Shown here: in pieces, positions 1 through 8,682 of the stretch | How positions within the stretch are numbered: the stretch's first letter is position 1 | Layout of the letters: each line of letters begins with the position of its first letter | Source: Alkalihalobacillus sp. BA299 | Lineage (GTDB): Bacteria > Bacillota > Bacilli > Bacillales > Bacillaceae_F | Assembly (NCBI RefSeq): GCF_017745675.1 | Contig: NZ_JAFLJM010000030.1 | Location: 1 to 37,073 of the forward strand | Reading direction: 5' to 3' | DNA: 37,073 nt | Notes under the pieces: model-generated | The model's database searches: none | Seen by the model: the letters and a program-made list of their open reading frames with translations, nothing else | What the model was told of the DNA's origin: nothing | Position numbers and translations under genes: made by a program

Positions 1-419
1 TTCGCTCCCCCTCCTTACGATAAGTCAACATCGCATCGCTTTCGCTCTGCGTGTTTCCTTTATCTCATACGGTGGGGCTCCAGTCCATACGCCGCTGAAC
101 GGGCGCTTGCGCTTTTCTTGTCTAGCTTCAGCGCCCAGCGTCTAGTGGACTTCGCTCCCCCTCCTTACGATAAGTCAACATCGCATCGCTTTCGCTCTGC
201 GTGTTTCCTTTATCTCATACGGTGGGGCTCCAGTCCATACGCCGCTGAACGGGCGCTTGCGCTTTTCTTGTCTAGCTGCAGCGCCCACCGACTAGCGAGA
301 CTTCCCTCACCGCCGTACGATAAGTCAACATCGCCTCACTATCGTTCATCGTGTTTCCTTTATCTCCTGCGGCCGAGGCCAGTCCGTACGTCGGTAAACG
401 GGCGCTTGCGCTTTTCTTA
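1..419 (+). repeat. Tandem array of ~150-bp structured intergenic repeats (three copies, first cut by the window edge)
   Basis: Copies lie at 1-119 (5' part outside the window), 120-269 and 270-419. Bases 1-127 are identical to 151-277, an exact 150-bp period, while the third copy has diverged. Each copy runs from TGTCTAGCT to GCGCTTTTCTT. The ends pair: GCGCCC (131-136; 281-286) with GGGCGC (251-256; 400-405), and just inside AGCGTC/GCCGCT (137-142/241-246, one mismatch) and ACCGAC/GTCGGT (287-292/390-395). Further copies with compensating base changes lie at 9343-9620. The family resembles intergenic repeats I recall from other Bacillaceae. Its function is unknown. The open frame across it (118-420) follows the repeat and has no start signals. 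Confidence 0.85.
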
Positions 420-559
420 GAAAAAATAAGTATAAAAACGAAGAATAAGTGACAAATGTGTGAAATTCATCGAACCTATACTTGATGAGAGACGAAACAA
501 ATACTGGTCTAAACGCCGTTCACTTACATTATCATCTATTAGAATTAGCTTAGTTTATC

Positions 560-588
560 TTGAAATACAACCGTATTTAAGATATATT
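560..588 (+). promoter_or_regulatory. Sigma-A promoter of glmU
   Basis: TTGAAA (560-565), a 17-base spacer and TATATT (583-588) match the vegetative consensus. A start of transcription near 595 would leave a leader of about 24 nt before the glmU ATG at 619. The 420-559 stretch upstream shows no gene that I can support. Confidence 0.7.
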
Positions 589-618
589 CTTAATGGAATA
601 AAACTGTGGAGGGTAAAC

Positions 619-2001
619 ATGAGCAATCGATTTGCGGTCATTTTAGCCGCGGGACAAGGAACACGTATGAAATCAAAGCTTTATAAGGTTCTACATCCTG
701 TTTGCGGAAAACCGATGGTACAGCATGTAGTAGACCAAGTTAAACAACTACAGTTCTCTGACATCGTTGTTATCGTTGGCCATGGTGCGGAGCAAGTACA
801 AACACAATTAGGTGAAGAAGTTACGTACGCGATTCAGGCAGAACAGTTAGGTACAGGTCACGCCGTATTACAGGCTGAACAGCTATTAGCGGCAAAAGAT
901 GGGGTGACTGTTGTTTTATGTGGTGATACCCCTCTTGTGACAGCAGAGACGATAGAAGCTTTGCTTTCTTATCATGAACAAGAGAATGCAATGGCAACAG
1001 TGTTAACAGCTCATGCAGATGATCCTTCAGGATACGGACGGATCGTTCGAAATGAAAGTGGCCATGTTGAACGAATTGTGGAGCATAAGGATGCTTCTGA
1101 TGAAGAAAAGGCCATTCAGGAAATTAATACAGGTACTTACTGTTTTGATAATCAAGCATTATTTAAAGCACTGCAAAACGTAGGGAATCAAAACGTTCAA
1201 GGAGAGTATTATCTTCCAGATGTCATTGAGATCCTAAAAAATGCCGGTGAAAAAATTGCCGCTTATCAAACGCCTTCTTTTGAGGAAACCTTAGGGGTAA
1301 ACGATCGTGTAGCATTAGCTGAATCAGAAAATATAATGAAAGAACGGATTAATAAAAAGTGGATGAAAGAAGGAGTTTCAATTATTGACCCTTCGAATAC
1401 GTATATTTCAGCCGATGCCAGTATCGGTCAAGATACAACCATCTACCCTGGAACGATGATCATCGGAAATACTACAATTGGTAGCGATTGTGTCATAGGT
1501 CCACATTCAGAAATTGTAAATAGTGAGATTGGAAATGGAACAATAATTAAACAATCGGTTATTCATCAAAGTTCGATAGGAAATGAAGTATCAATTGGTC
1601 CATTTGCGCATATTAGACCACTATCGAATATTGAAAATGAAGTTCGTATTGGTAATTTTGTTGAAATCAAGAAAACAACCATGGGCCAAGGAAGTAAAGC
1701 CTCCCATTTGAGTTACATTGGTGATGCGGAAATCGGAGCGGATGTAAACTTAGGCTGTGGATCGATTACGGTTAATTACGATGGTATGAATAAACATTTA
1801 ACAAAAGTAGAAGACGGTGCGTTCATTGGCTGTAATAGTAATTTAGTTGCCCCAGTTACTGTTGGGAAAAATGCTTATGTCGCAGCAGGTTCAACGATTA
1901 CGGATGATGTACCGGGTGAAGCGCTATCCATTGCTCGTGCAAGGCAAGTGAATAAAGAAGGCTATGTATCAAAAATTAAAGAGAAAAAAAAGAACGACTA
2001 A
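619..2001 (+). CDS. glmU: Bifunctional UDP-N-acetylglucosamine pyrophosphorylase / glucosamine-1-phosphate acetyltransferase GlmU
   Basis: GlmU acetylates glucosamine-1-phosphate and joins it to UTP, giving UDP-GlcNAc for peptidoglycan and teichoic acid synthesis in the cytosol. The N-terminal half carries the nucleotidyltransferase signature LAAGQGTRMKSK (residues 9-20). From about residue 250 the protein turns into hexapeptide repeats (I-G-x-x-x-x) of a left-handed beta helix, the acetyltransferase. The ATG at 619 is chosen because GGAGGG lies seven bases upstream and the 460-residue product matches the family (456 in B. subtilis). The frame is open back to 460, but that would add 53 residues across the promoter and is not credible. 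prs follows, as in B. subtilis. Confidence 0.97.
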   Translation: MSNRFAVILAAGQGTRMKSKLYKVLHPVCGKPMVQHVVDQVKQLQFSDIVVIVGHGAEQVQTQLGEEVTYAIQAEQLGTGHAVLQAEQLLAAKDGVTVVLCGDTPLVTAETIEALLSYHEQENAMATVLTAHADDPSGYGRIVRNESGHVERIVEHKDASDEEKAIQEINTGTYCFDNQALFKALQNVGNQNVQGEYYLPDVIEILKNAGEKIAAYQTPSFEETLGVNDRVALAESENIMKERINKKWMKEGVSIIDPSNTYISADASIGQDTTIYPGTMIIGNTTIGSDCVIGPHSEIVNSEIGNGTIIKQSVIHQSSIGNEVSIGPFAHIRPLSNIENEVRIGNFVEIKKTTMGQGSKASHLSYIGDAEIGADVNLGCGSITVNYDGMNKHLTKVEDGAFIGCNSNLVAPVTVGKNAYVAAGSTITDDVPGEALSIARARQVNKEGYVSKIKEKKKND

Positions 2002-2025
2002 GAAGTGGTTGGAGGTAAAACAACA

Positions 2026-2976
2026 ATGCCCAAATATGGAGATTCAAGCTTAAAAGTATTTACATTAAATGCAAATCCTGAGTTAGCTCATCAAATTGTC
2101 GAACACATCGGTGTTCCAATGGGAAAAAGTTCGGTTACTAGATTTAGTGATGGTGAAGTACAAATTAATATTGAAGAAAGTATTCGTGGTGATGATGTTT
2201 TTTTAATTCAGTCAACAAGTGCTCCTGCAAACGAGCATATTATGGAATTATTAATTATGATTGATGCTTGTAAACGTGCATCAGCGAAATCAATTAACGT
2301 TGTATTACCTTATTATGGTTATGCTCGTCAAGACCGTAAAGCTCGTTCACGTGAGCCGATTACTGCGAAGCTTGTCGCTAACCTCCTAGAAACAGCTGGT
2401 GCATCAAGAGTCTTAACACTTGATTTGCATGCTACACAAATCCAAGGTTTTTTCGATATTCCGGTAGATCAATTAATGGGTGTACCAATCTTATCTGATT
2501 ATTTTAAAGAGAAGAACTTAGATGATGTTGTTGTTGTATCTCCAGACCATGGCGGTGTTATTCGTGCACGTAAATTAGCGGATCGTTTAAAAGCGCCGAT
2601 TGCTATTATTGATAAGCGTAGACCAAAACCAAATGTCGCAGAAGTGATGAATATTGTCGGTCATATCGAAGGAAAAACAGCCATTATAATTGATGATATT
2701 ATTGATACAGCTGGTACGATTACATTAGCAGCCAATGCGCTTGTTGAGCACGGAGCAAAAGCGGTTTATGCATGCTGTACACACCCTGTACTTTCAGGGC
2801 CAGCTATTGAGCGTATTCAAAATTCTAAAATTTGTGAGCTCGTAGTAACGAATACCATTCCTTTAGGGGAAGAAAAGAAGATTGAAAAAGTTACAGAACT
2901 TTCTGTCGCACCGTTAATGGCAGAAGCGATCATTCGAGTTCATGAAAATACGTCAGTCAGTACGCTATTTGATTAA
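2026..2976 (+). CDS. prs: Ribose-phosphate pyrophosphokinase (PRPP synthetase)
   Basis: Prs transfers pyrophosphate from ATP to ribose-5-phosphate, making PRPP for purines, pyrimidines, NAD, histidine and tryptophan. Visible signatures are RQDRKAR near residue 101 (ATP loop), the SPDHGG motif and the PRPP-binding loop DDIIDTAGT at about 223-231. The product has 316 residues (317 in B. subtilis). The ATG at 2026 follows GGAGGT at a good distance. An upstream GTG at 2005 is open but overlaps the ribosome binding site. The gene starts 24 bases after glmU and is probably co-transcribed with it. PRPP made here would also feed Hpt, encoded further along. Confidence 0.97.
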   Translation: MPKYGDSSLKVFTLNANPELAHQIVEHIGVPMGKSSVTRFSDGEVQINIEESIRGDDVFLIQSTSAPANEHIMELLIMIDACKRASAKSINVVLPYYGYARQDRKARSREPITAKLVANLLETAGASRVLTLDLHATQIQGFFDIPVDQLMGVPILSDYFKEKNLDDVVVVSPDHGGVIRARKLADRLKAPIAIIDKRRPKPNVAEVMNIVGHIEGKTAIIIDDIIDTAGTITLAANALVEHGAKAVYACCTHPVLSGPAIERIQNSKICELVVTNTIPLGEEKKIEKVTELSVAPLMAEAIIRVHENTSVSTLFD

Positions 2977-3010
2977 GAATAAAGAGGCGGCCTAGTTTTT
3001 CACTTAAATT

Positions 3011-3035
3011 GTTTGAATTACTACAAATAGGGAAA
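3011..3035 (+). promoter_or_regulatory. Sigma-B (general stress) promoter of ctc
   Basis: GTTTGA (3011-3016), 13 bases, then GGGAAA (3030-3035) fits the sigma-B consensus GTTTAA-N12-15-GGGWAW with one mismatch in the first box. In B. subtilis ctc is a classic sigma-B target and sits in the same place behind prs, so the context supports the call. A leader of roughly 50 nt precedes the ctc start. Confidence 0.75.
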
Positions 3036-3095
3036 ACCTTATATAGAGGTTGTTACTATTTAGAGTAACGAAAAACAAGTTAGAGGTGATATAGC

Positions 3096-3743
3096 ATGGC
3101 AGTAGCGCTTCAAGCAACAGCACGTCCAGATTTAAAAAAATCGACAACAAGAAAATTTAGAGAAGATGGACAAGTTCCTGCAGTTTTATATGGGAAAAAG
3201 GTAGGAAGTCAACCAATCGCTGTTGATCAAGTGAACTTTATAAAGTTAGTGAGAGATGAAGGGCGTAACTCTATTATTTCACTGGACGTCAATGGGAAAA
3301 AGCATGAGGTTATGGTGTATGATATGCAGGTCGACCCATTAAAAAATGACCTTGTTCATGTCGATTTTTGTGCGGTCGATATGAGTTCAGAAGTGGATAC
3401 AGAAGTAAGAGTTCATCTTGTAGGGGAAGCACCGGGCGTAAGTGATGGAGGAATGGTATCACATCTTCTTCACCAGCTTTCCGTTCGTGCATTACCATCC
3501 GAGATTCCGTCTGAAATTACCGTTGATATTTCTAATTTAAACATAGGTGACTCGATTCAAATAAAAGATATTATGAGTCAACAGTCGGTCGAATTAACAA
3601 ATGATCCTGAGGAAACGATTGTTACTATTCTCGTTCAGCCAGCAGAACAGGAGCCAGGACAAGTAGAGGAAGAAGAAGTAGCTGAGCTTGTACAGGGCGA
3701 TGAAGATGCTGAAGCTAAAACAGAAGGAAATGGTGAACAGTAA
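3096..3743 (+). CDS. ctc: Ribosomal protein bL25, Ctc form (general stress protein)
   Basis: This is a two-domain bL25/Ctc protein of 215 residues. An N-terminal L25 5S-rRNA-binding domain (about 1-95) is followed by the TL5/Ctc C-terminal beta domain (to about 185) and an acidic, glutamate-rich tail rich in E, D and Q. It binds 5S rRNA in the 50S subunit, and in B. subtilis it is induced by stress. Start ATG 3096 has AGAGGTGAT just upstream. The sigma-B-like promoter at 3011-3035 and a strong terminator at 3752-3785 make it a likely single-gene stress unit, in addition to any readthrough from prs. The tail is a little longer than in B. subtilis (204 residues). Confidence 0.93.
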   Translation: MAVALQATARPDLKKSTTRKFREDGQVPAVLYGKKVGSQPIAVDQVNFIKLVRDEGRNSIISLDVNGKKHEVMVYDMQVDPLKNDLVHVDFCAVDMSSEVDTEVRVHLVGEAPGVSDGGMVSHLLHQLSVRALPSEIPSEITVDISNLNIGDSIQIKDIMSQQSVELTNDPEETIVTILVQPAEQEPGQVEEEEVAELVQGDEDAEAKTEGNGEQ

Positions 3744-3751
3744 GAGATGAT

Positions 3752-3785
3752 AAAGGTATAGCCTATGTACAGGTTATACCTTTTT
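3752..3785 (+). terminator. Rho-independent terminator after ctc
   Basis: The stem AAAGGTATAGCC (3752-3763) pairs with GGTTATACCTTT (3772-3783) with a single G-T wobble, an eight-base loop and a run of T at the 3' side. It ends the ctc unit 10 bases past its stop codon. Confidence 0.85.
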
Positions 3786-3820
3786 CTACCTTAGATATAG
3801 AGTGTGAAGGAGTTGGGGAA

Positions 3821-4378
3821 ATGAAGCTAATTGTCGGTCTTGGTAATCCGGGTACTAAATATGAAAATACGAGACATAATGCAGGATTTATGGTCATTGA
3901 TGAATGTGCTGAAATGATGGGAATCGAACTTAAGGATACAAAATACAAAGGAGTGTATGGATCGGCAATAGTAGATGGAGAAAAGGTATTTCTTCTCAAG
4001 CCACTTACATATATGAATTTATCAGGTGAGTGTGTTCGGCCCTTTATGGATTATTTTAAGATTGATATTGAAGATGTTGTTATAATATTTGATGATATGG
4101 ATCTGTCAGTTGGCCAAATTCGCTTAAGGCAAAAAGGTGGTCACGGGGGTCATAATGGGATAAAATCATTAAATGCCCATTTAGGGACCAATGAGTTTAA
4201 GAGAATTCGTATTGGTGTTGAACGTCCTGAGCCAGGTGTAAGTGTCGTCAATCACGTACTTGGAACATTTCGTGCTGAGGAGAGGGATTTACTCACTCAA
4301 GCTGTAAAAAAAGCTTCAGAGGCTTGTCGTTACTGGTTACAGAATGATTTTCCGAATGTCATGAATCACTATAATTAG
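3821..4378 (+). CDS. pth: Peptidyl-tRNA hydrolase (SpoVC)
   Basis: Pth frees stalled peptidyl-tRNAs by cutting the ester bond between peptide and tRNA, recycling tRNA in the cytosol. The product has 185 residues (188 in B. subtilis) and shows the family's N-terminal signature GLGNPGTKYENTRHNAGF with the key N9 and H19, the DDMDL segment and the GGHGGHNG loop. ATG 3821 follows GAAGGAG. The B. subtilis gene is also called spoVC after a sporulation-defective allele, although the enzyme is essential. It is followed by the forespore gene fin. Confidence 0.96.
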   Translation: MKLIVGLGNPGTKYENTRHNAGFMVIDECAEMMGIELKDTKYKGVYGSAIVDGEKVFLLKPLTYMNLSGECVRPFMDYFKIDIEDVVIIFDDMDLSVGQIRLRQKGGHGGHNGIKSLNAHLGTNEFKRIRIGVERPEPGVSVVNHVLGTFRAEERDLLTQAVKKASEACRYWLQNDFPNVMNHYN

Positions 4379-4393
4379 GTTTAAGAAGTGGGT

Positions 4394-4423
4394 TGAATAG
4401 ATTCCCCTGATGTGGAGAGACTA
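4394..4423 (+). promoter_or_regulatory. Putative sigma-F/sigma-G promoter of fin
   Basis: TGAATA (4394-4399), 17 bases, then GAGACTA (4417-4423) matches the forespore sigma-G type TGAATA / CATACTA at 11 of 13 positions. In B. subtilis fin is transcribed by sigma-F and sigma-G, which agrees. The call rests on pattern and context only. Confidence 0.55.
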
Positions 4424-4454
4424 GTAATAAGACTGTCGCCAAGGAGGGAAATCT

Positions 4455-4685
4455 ATGGCTATTCATTACCAATGTCGTCATTGTCAATTAAATTTAGGTA
4501 AGATAGAGGAAACGACGTTCACATCAACACAACTAGGCTTTGATCATTTAAATGATCTGGAGCGAAAAGAGATGATCCACTATGATGGGAGTGGAAATAT
4601 TCATGTTAAAGTCATCTGTGAAGACTGCCAGGAAGCTCTAGATAGAAATCCAGACCTTCATCAATTGGAATCTTTTATTCAATAA
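4455..4685 (+). CDS. fin: Anti-sigma-F factor Fin
   Basis: Fin (formerly YabK) is a 76-residue forespore protein that binds and inhibits sigma-F, helping the switch from sigma-F to sigma-G after engulfment. The product here is exactly 76 residues and keeps both CxxC pairs, C7/C10 and C55/C58, a likely zinc site. ATG 4455 follows AAGGAGGG. It has its own likely forespore promoter (4394-4423) and a terminator at 4713-4740, so it appears to be a one-gene unit between pth and mfd, the same place as in B. subtilis. Confidence 0.93.
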   Translation: MAIHYQCRHCQLNLGKIEETTFTSTQLGFDHLNDLERKEMIHYDGSGNIHVKVICEDCQEALDRNPDLHQLESFIQ

Positions 4686-4712
4686 ATAAACATTAATTAA
4701 AAATGAAACACA

Positions 4713-4740
4713 GCTTTGGTTTTGAAGCCAAAGCATTTTT
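4713..4740 (+). terminator. Rho-independent terminator after fin
   Basis: GCTTTGG (4713-4719) pairs with CCAAAGC (4728-4734) around an eight-base loop, followed by ATTTTTC. Confidence 0.8.
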
Positions 4741-4745
4741 CTATT

Positions 4746-4785
4746 GTCTGCCCCGTACCTAACACTCGTGAACCGTTAGGCAGAC
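4746..4785. other. Bulged hairpin in the fin-mfd gap
   Basis: GTCTGC (4746-4751) plus CTAAC (4759-4763) pair with GTTAG (4775-4779) plus GCAGAC (4780-4785), leaving a seven-base bulge on the 5' side only. No T-run follows, so it is not a terminator. It lies between the fin terminator and mfd. No gene is visible in 4786-4947, and I could not place a clear promoter for mfd there. Confidence 0.4.
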
Positions 4786-4947
4786 TCATATAAATTGGAT
4801 TTATGATGTAAACGAATTAAAGAAAACATGAAAAAAAAGAGGGAAAAACAATCATTACATAGAAAATACAAAAGAACTAAAGAATAGGTACAACCATAAT
4901 ATAAGTATGTTAGTAATAGATGGTCGTAAGTAATAGGGGGAACATCC

Positions 4948-7900
4948 ATGTTTGGCTTACAACAATATATTCTAGAAAGTGACGAAATTAAAGCGGTTTC
5001 AACAAGTGTTGAAGCAGGCCTCTCAGAGCAGCTGATTACAGGACTGACGGGTTCAGCAAGAACACTGTTCTTATCCGCACTTTACCAGGACATTAAAAGT
5101 CCTCAATTGATTATTACTCATAATCTTTTTCAAGCACAGAAGTTATACGAAGATCTTTCCACACTTGTTGATAGTAGCAAAGTGTTTCTTTATCCTGTCA
5201 ATGAGTTAATTTCATCGGAGATTGCTATTGCAAGTCCTGAGATGCGAGCACAACGGATTGAAGTATTAAATCAACTAGTGAATGGTTTTGATGGTATTGT
5301 TATCGTACCAATGGCAGGGTTCAGGAGGTTACTCCCACCAGCACAGCTTTGGAAAGAAAGTCAGTGCTACTTAAAAGTGGGTACAGATATTGACTTAGAA
5401 AAACTGCTTTATAAATTAATAAAAATTGGTTACGTTCGAACAGACATGGTTGCTTCGCCAGGGGAGTTCTCTATTCGAGGAGGAATAGTAGATATTTACC
5501 CCCTAACTGAAGAGCAGCCTATTCGTATTGAATTTTTTGATACTGAGGTTGATTCGCTTCGTTATTTTAGTGTCGAAGACCAGCGTTCACAAGGCCAATT
5601 AGATGAAATTGTAATTGGCCCTGCCAATGAGTTAATTTTAGATGAAGAGCATTATGTTAAAGGAGCAGAACGCCTTGAAGAAGGCCTCTCAGAAACGTTA
5701 AAGAAAATCAAAAACAAAACAGTAAAAGAAAAAATTACTCAACATATTTCGTATGAAGTGAGTCAATTAAGACAAAAGATCACGTTTCAAGGCATGAACA
5801 AATATATGTCCTTGTATTACGATGAAAAAGCGACAATCCTTGATTATGTGAATAAACGTAGCGTCGTCATCATTGATGAAATTAGTCGTGTACAAGAAAT
5901 GGCAGTGAATTTGGAAAAAGAGGAAGCAGAGTGGTTAACAGCTTTGCTAGAACAAGGCGAAGTCATTTCTGATCTGGAAATGTCGAAACCATTTGAAAGG
6001 TTACTAGGAACGCAAGCCCTTCCAATTATTTATTTGTCATTATTTTTAAAGCATGTTCCTTCAACTAACCCTAAAAACATTGTCAATATTAATTGTAAAG
6101 CGATGCAAAATTTTCATGGACAATTACATTTACTCAAAACAGAGACGGATCGTTGGCTTAAGTCGAAATGGACGGTTCTTTTTCTAGCGGCTAATAAAGA
6201 TCGTGCCAAACGTCTTCAACATGTCCTTGATGATTACAAAATTGATTCTGAACTGATTGAAGACAAAAGTCCGCTTCTTCCAGGTAGAGCACAAATATTG
6301 ACGGGGACATTAAATAGTGGCTTTGAGCTACCGCTGCAAAAGCTCGTTGTAATAACAGAAGAGGAAGTATTTACAAAGAAAATTAAACGAACCCAGAGAA
6401 AGCAGAAAATATCCAATGCAGAGCGAATCAAAAGCTACTCCGAATTACAAGTCGGTGATCTCGTTGTTCATTCAAACCACGGGATTGGTAAGTACTTAGG
6501 AATTGAAACGCTTGAAATCAATGGGACACACAAAGACTATTTGCACCTTAGGTATGCGGGAAATGACAAACTATATGTGCCTGTGGAGCAAATTGATCAA
6601 GTCCAGAAGTATGTGGGTAGTGAAGAAAAAGAACCTAAAATCTATGCTCTAGGTGGAAGTGACTGGAAGAAGGTAAAACGTAAAGTAAAATCCTCAGTCG
6701 AAGATATTGCAGATGATCTTATCAAACTTTATGCAGAACGAGAAGCGAGTGTGGGGCATGCTTTTTCAAAAGATGGGCATGAACAACAAGAGTTTGAAAA
6801 CTCATTTCCATATCAAGAAACCGAAGATCAAGTTCGAGCGATTGAAGAAATCAAAGAAGATATGGAAATGCAAAGGCCAATGGATCGCCTTCTTTGTGGA
6901 GATGTCGGTTACGGTAAAACTGAGGTCGCCATTCGAGCTGCCTTTAAAGCGATTATGGATGGAAAGCAAGTTGCTGTACTTGTTCCTACAACGATTCTCG
7001 CTCAACAGCACTATGAGACGATTAGAGAACGGTTTTCGGAGTTTCCAATTGGCATTGGTGTATTAAGTCGGTTCCGTTCACGAAAAGAGCAAAATGAAAC
7101 GATTAAAGGGTTAAAGGCTGGGACCGTTGATATTGTTGTCGGAACACATCGACTTTTATCAAAGGATGTTGTTTTTAAAGATTTAGGCTTACTCATTGTC
7201 GATGAGGAACAACGGTTTGGGGTAACCCATAAAGAAAAAATTAAACAATTAAAATCGAATATTGATGTGTTAACGTTAACGGCAACACCAATACCGAGAA
7301 CACTTCATATGTCGATGTTAGGTGTACGTGATCTATCCGTCATTGAAACACCACCTGAAAACCGGTTTCCTGTTCAAACATATGTTGTTGAATACAATGC
7401 TTCTCTCGTAAAAGAAGCGATTGAACGGGAATTGACACGAGGTGGTCAAGTTTATTTCTTATATAACCGGGTGGAAAGCATTACGAAAATGGCTGATCAA
7501 ATTTCCATGCTCGTTCCAGATGCAAAAGTTTCTTTTGCCCATGGTCAGATGAATGAGCGTGAACTTGAATCGGTGATGATCGATTTTCTTGAAGGAATTA
7601 GTGATGTCCTAGTAACAACCACGATCATTGAAACAGGTGTAGATATTCCGAATGTCAATACATTAATCATTTATGATGCCGATAAAATGGGATTATCTCA
7701 GCTTTACCAAATTCGTGGTCGAGTCGGACGATCGAATCGTGTCGCGTATGCTTATTTTACGTATCAGCGTGATAAAGTCCTTACAGAAGTTGCTGAAAAA
7801 CGATTACAGGCGATTAAAGAGTTTACCGAGCTCGGTTCTGGTTTTAAAATTGCAATGCGGGACTTATCAATACGTGGAGCAGGGAATTTATTAGGTGCCC

Positions 7901-8472
7901 AGCAGCATGGATTTATCGAGTCGGTCGGTTTCGATCTTTATTCGCAAATGTTAAAAGAAGCAATTGAAGAACGAAAAGGAGACAAACCGAAAGAACCACC
8001 ATTTACGGTTGAAATTGATTTACTTGTTGATGCATATATCCCTGAAACGTATATACAAGATGCCAAACAAAAAATTGAAATGTATAAAAGGTTTCGAGCC
8101 GTTGAAAATATGGAAGACCTTTCAGATTTACAGGATGAACTCATCGATCGTTTTGGGGACTACCCCGAAGAAGTTGCTGACTTATTGAGCATTGCAAAAA
8201 TAAAATTATATGCAAAGCAAGAAAAAGTGAGTGAAATCACACAAACGAAAGATGGTTGCACATTAATGTTAACTGAAGAAGAAAGTAAGCGAATTGATGG
8301 CGCTAAGCTGTTTGAGTTAGTAAATCAACTTGGCCCGGCTGTATCGCTAGGAACTTCGGGCGATAAAATCAAAGTAGTTATTAAGTCAAAAGGAATGACA
8401 AGTAAAGACTTACTGTTGACGTGTGAAAGACTTCTTAGTGAACTTCATCTAGTGAAAAAACCGAACGAATGA
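4948..8472 (+). CDS. mfd: Transcription-repair coupling factor Mfd
   Basis: Mfd pushes stalled RNA polymerase off damaged DNA and recruits UvrA for excision repair. The 1174-residue product matches the family (1177 in B. subtilis). The UvrB-like N-terminal part is followed by the RNA-polymerase-interacting, CarD-like domain at about 500-560, and then the RecG-like translocase with Walker A GDVGYGKTEVA (from about 651), the DEEQ box (about 752-755) and the QIRGRVGR motif VI. A C-terminal TRCF domain completes it. ATG 4948 follows AGGGGGAA. No frameshift or missing motif is seen. mfd sits between fin and spoVT as in B. subtilis. Confidence 0.98.
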   Translation: MFGLQQYILESDEIKAVSTSVEAGLSEQLITGLTGSARTLFLSALYQDIKSPQLIITHNLFQAQKLYEDLSTLVDSSKVFLYPVNELISSEIAIASPEMRAQRIEVLNQLVNGFDGIVIVPMAGFRRLLPPAQLWKESQCYLKVGTDIDLEKLLYKLIKIGYVRTDMVASPGEFSIRGGIVDIYPLTEEQPIRIEFFDTEVDSLRYFSVEDQRSQGQLDEIVIGPANELILDEEHYVKGAERLEEGLSETLKKIKNKTVKEKITQHISYEVSQLRQKITFQGMNKYMSLYYDEKATILDYVNKRSVVIIDEISRVQEMAVNLEKEEAEWLTALLEQGEVISDLEMSKPFERLLGTQALPIIYLSLFLKHVPSTNPKNIVNINCKAMQNFHGQLHLLKTETDRWLKSKWTVLFLAANKDRAKRLQHVLDDYKIDSELIEDKSPLLPGRAQILTGTLNSGFELPLQKLVVITEEEVFTKKIKRTQRKQKISNAERIKSYSELQVGDLVVHSNHGIGKYLGIETLEINGTHKDYLHLRYAGNDKLYVPVEQIDQVQKYVGSEEKEPKIYALGGSDWKKVKRKVKSSVEDIADDLIKLYAEREASVGHAFSKDGHEQQEFENSFPYQETEDQVRAIEEIKEDMEMQRPMDRLLCGDVGYGKTEVAIRAAFKAIMDGKQVAVLVPTTILAQQHYETIRERFSEFPIGIGVLSRFRSRKEQNETIKGLKAGTVDIVVGTHRLLSKDVVFKDLGLLIVDEEQRFGVTHKEKIKQLKSNIDVLTLTATPIPRTLHMSMLGVRDLSVIETPPENRFPVQTYVVEYNASLVKEAIERELTRGGQVYFLYNRVESITKMADQISMLVPDAKVSFAHGQMNERELESVMIDFLEGISDVLVTTTIIETGVDIPNVNTLIIYDADKMGLSQLYQIRGRVGRSNRVAYAYFTYQRDKVLTEVAEKRLQAIKEFTELGSGFKIAMRDLSIRGAGNLLGAQQHGFIESVGFDLYSQMLKEAIEERKGDKPKEPPFTVEIDLLVDAYIPETYIQDAKQKIEMYKRFRAVENMEDLSDLQDELIDRFGDYPEEVADLLSIAKIKLYAKQEKVSEITQTKDGCTLMLTEEESKRIDGAKLFELVNQLGPAVSLGTSGDKIKVVIKSKGMTSKDLLLTCERLLSELHLVKKPNE

Positions 8473-8535
8473 ATGATAACAGCCCAGTATGAAAAAATTG
8501 GAAATGACAACCTATCAAAAAATATGAAAAATTGG

Positions 8536-8566
8536 TGAATAGTTCTTTTCTAAGCAATAGATAATA
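8536..8566 (+). promoter_or_regulatory. Putative sigma-G promoter of spoVT
   Basis: TGAATA (8536-8541), an 18-base spacer and GATAATA (8560-8566) resemble the sigma-G consensus TGAATA / CATACTA. spoVT is sigma-G dependent in B. subtilis. Transcription would start near 8573, about 110 nt ahead of the gene. Confidence 0.6.
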
Positions 8567-8593
8567 TAGACAAGACGAATTCAACATTAGTGG

Positions 8594-8641
8594 ATGGTTT
8601 TTCATATGTTAAAAAAACAAACAAGCTTTTTTAACAACCAT
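8594..8641 (+). promoter_or_regulatory. Long stem-loop in the spoVT leader
   Basis: ATGGTT (8594-8599) pairs with AACCAT (8636-8641), and inside it GTTAAAAAA (8608-8616) pairs with TTTTTTAAC (8627-8635), with an asymmetric eight-base bulge on the 5' side. It would lie in the transcript of the sigma-G-like promoter. No U-run follows. Alternatively it helps end mfd transcripts. Confidence 0.45.
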
Positions 8642-8682
8642 TTCCTATGCTACTACATCATTAGAAAGTGAGGCATCTAGGT

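Noticed and set aside
118..420. Open reading frame of 100 codons over the repeats
   Set aside because: It follows the repeat period, has no ribosome site and repeats the same peptide; open by chance in a GC-richer repeat.
460..618. N-terminal extension of glmU
   Set aside because: It crosses the sigma-A promoter at 560-588; the family N-terminus begins at 619 with a good ribosome site.
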